Source: Centrapalus pauciflorus (taxonomy: Eukaryota > Streptophyta > Magnoliopsida > Asterales > Asteraceae). Taken from it: a DNA stretch of 64,000 nt. Below are positions 63,230 to 64,000 of this stretch, in pieces. Every line of letters begins with the position of its first letter. The first letter of the stretch is position 1. The stretch lies in contig JAANYP010007128.1 of NCBI GenBank assembly GCA_020465985.1, positions 1-64,000 of the forward strand. The letters run 5' to 3'. The position numbers and the translations under genes were made by a program. A model generated the notes under the pieces. That model was not told the DNA's origin and did not search any database. It saw only the letters and a program-made list of their open reading frames with translations.

Positions 63230-64000
63230 GACAATCTTTTAATTATAATAAAATTATTTATTTATGAGTATATAATATGTGCTTGTTTATTTATGATTAT
63301 TATCATGAAATCTTTTGATTTTTAACTTTTGATAAAAGAAAACGAACCATTATGTTTTCTCGAACATTAAAAAACAACGATCCCTTCTGATTTCATATTT
63401 CAATCATAAATAAATAGTTGTAGCTATTTTCGTTCAAAAAAGGAATGGATTACAGATTGTTCCGTTCGAAAAAATTGAAAAATCTATTGATCATTGTTTT
63501 TTCGTTCGTACTTATTAAAAAATTATGATAATATATTCTCTTTTTCAATATGAAAATAACTACACTATTTATTTACGATCAAAACTTAAAAAATGTGGAT
63601 GGGTTCATCTTACGGTCGTTAAAAAACAATCAGAATAGTTGTAGCTATTATAATGAAGGATGCATCATTTTTTGGATCGTAAATACATAGTTGTAGCAAT
63701 TTTCGTTTGGAAAAATGAAATGAGTTGTAGTTTTATACACTTGAGAATTTAAAAATCGGAATGAATGATACTTTATAATTGAAGTTTTTTTCGTACGTAA
63801 AACTAAGAATCTAATTGGAACCGATCAAAAAAAAAAATCGGAGCAGTTTGTCTTCTTTTATCAAAAATTAGAAACTAAAAATAGTTCATATAATAATCCG
63901 AAATAAACAATGGGATTATCTAGAATTGTTAATAAAATAATCGTGATAGAAAAGTAAATAAATAATACAAAGTAATTATAAAAAGTAATTTTAAATCTTA
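61132..64000. other. AT-rich non-coding right end
   Basis: No gene seen. Items: the perfect hairpin TCAACCCATGTA-TTACATGGGTTGA at about 61726-61751 and a weaker relative near 61198 (AACCCATGTATTACGTGG), of the kind found near ends of small plant Helitrons; a run of A at 62941-62960; an (ATT)n microsatellite at 63161-63229; and a degenerate repeat of AATAGTTGTAGCTATTTTCG at 63413, 63630 and 63690. Boundaries of any element could not be set. Confidence 0.5.
63161..63229. repeat. (ATT)23 microsatellite
   Basis: Sixty-nine bases of ATT repeat. Confidence 0.95.

Overview
The window looks like repeat-dense plant nuclear DNA, most likely from the daisy family (Asteraceae). The family call is an inference from remembered retrotransposon styles: the gypsy LTR type, an LTR motif built on ACTCGGCGAGT, and a copia family with a long third ORF. 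I see no intact host gene, no rRNA or tRNA gene and no CRISPR array. Nearly everything is LTR retrotransposon, DNA transposon or MITE, much of it nested.

Layout. 1-3849: minus-strand gypsy element A1 (pol runs off the left edge; gag, leader and part of the 5' LTR are present). 3850-4164: an unexplained GC-rich patch and a 96-bp TA microsatellite. 4165-18425: copia element A (minus), with a third env-like ORF, interrupted at 8569-12496 by a CACTA transposon that carries a fragment of a MOS11-like host gene. 18426-21058: leader and complete 5' LTR of a second gypsy A copy (A2). 21059-25944: plus-strand gypsy B, pol from mid reverse transcriptase plus a whole 3' LTR. 25945-30296: copia B, a second copy of copia A lacking the CACTA insertion. 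31341-33515: small LTR element E, which carries only an accessory ORF. 34241-49145: copia D with ATATA target duplications, into which complete gypsy C (39115-47917, GTGAG duplications) inserted. 50190-52830: a tandem repeat broken by a hAT MITE and a Mutator-type MITE. 53392-54257: two Tourist-type MITEs. About 55548-61131: old LTR element F with a hAT transposon (56037-59822) at its primer-binding site, itself hit by a third Tourist-like MITE. The rest is AT-rich.

History. The left half reads as successive insertions: copia B was hit by gypsy B, gypsy B by gypsy A2, A2 by copia A, and copia A by the CACTA element. Sibling copies inside the window act as empty sites for several insertions. 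In the right half gypsy C is the youngest insertion, with LTRs about 99% alike by eye and an open 1,097-codon pol. Most other coding regions are pseudogenes with frameshifts and in-frame stops. Several of the stops look like C-to-T changes, as expected for methylated, silenced repeats.

Most worth following up: the Pack-CACTA with exon-intron fragments of a MOS11-like gene, the third ORF and adjacent stem-loop conserved between copia A and B, element E, and the suspicious junction at 3850-4164.
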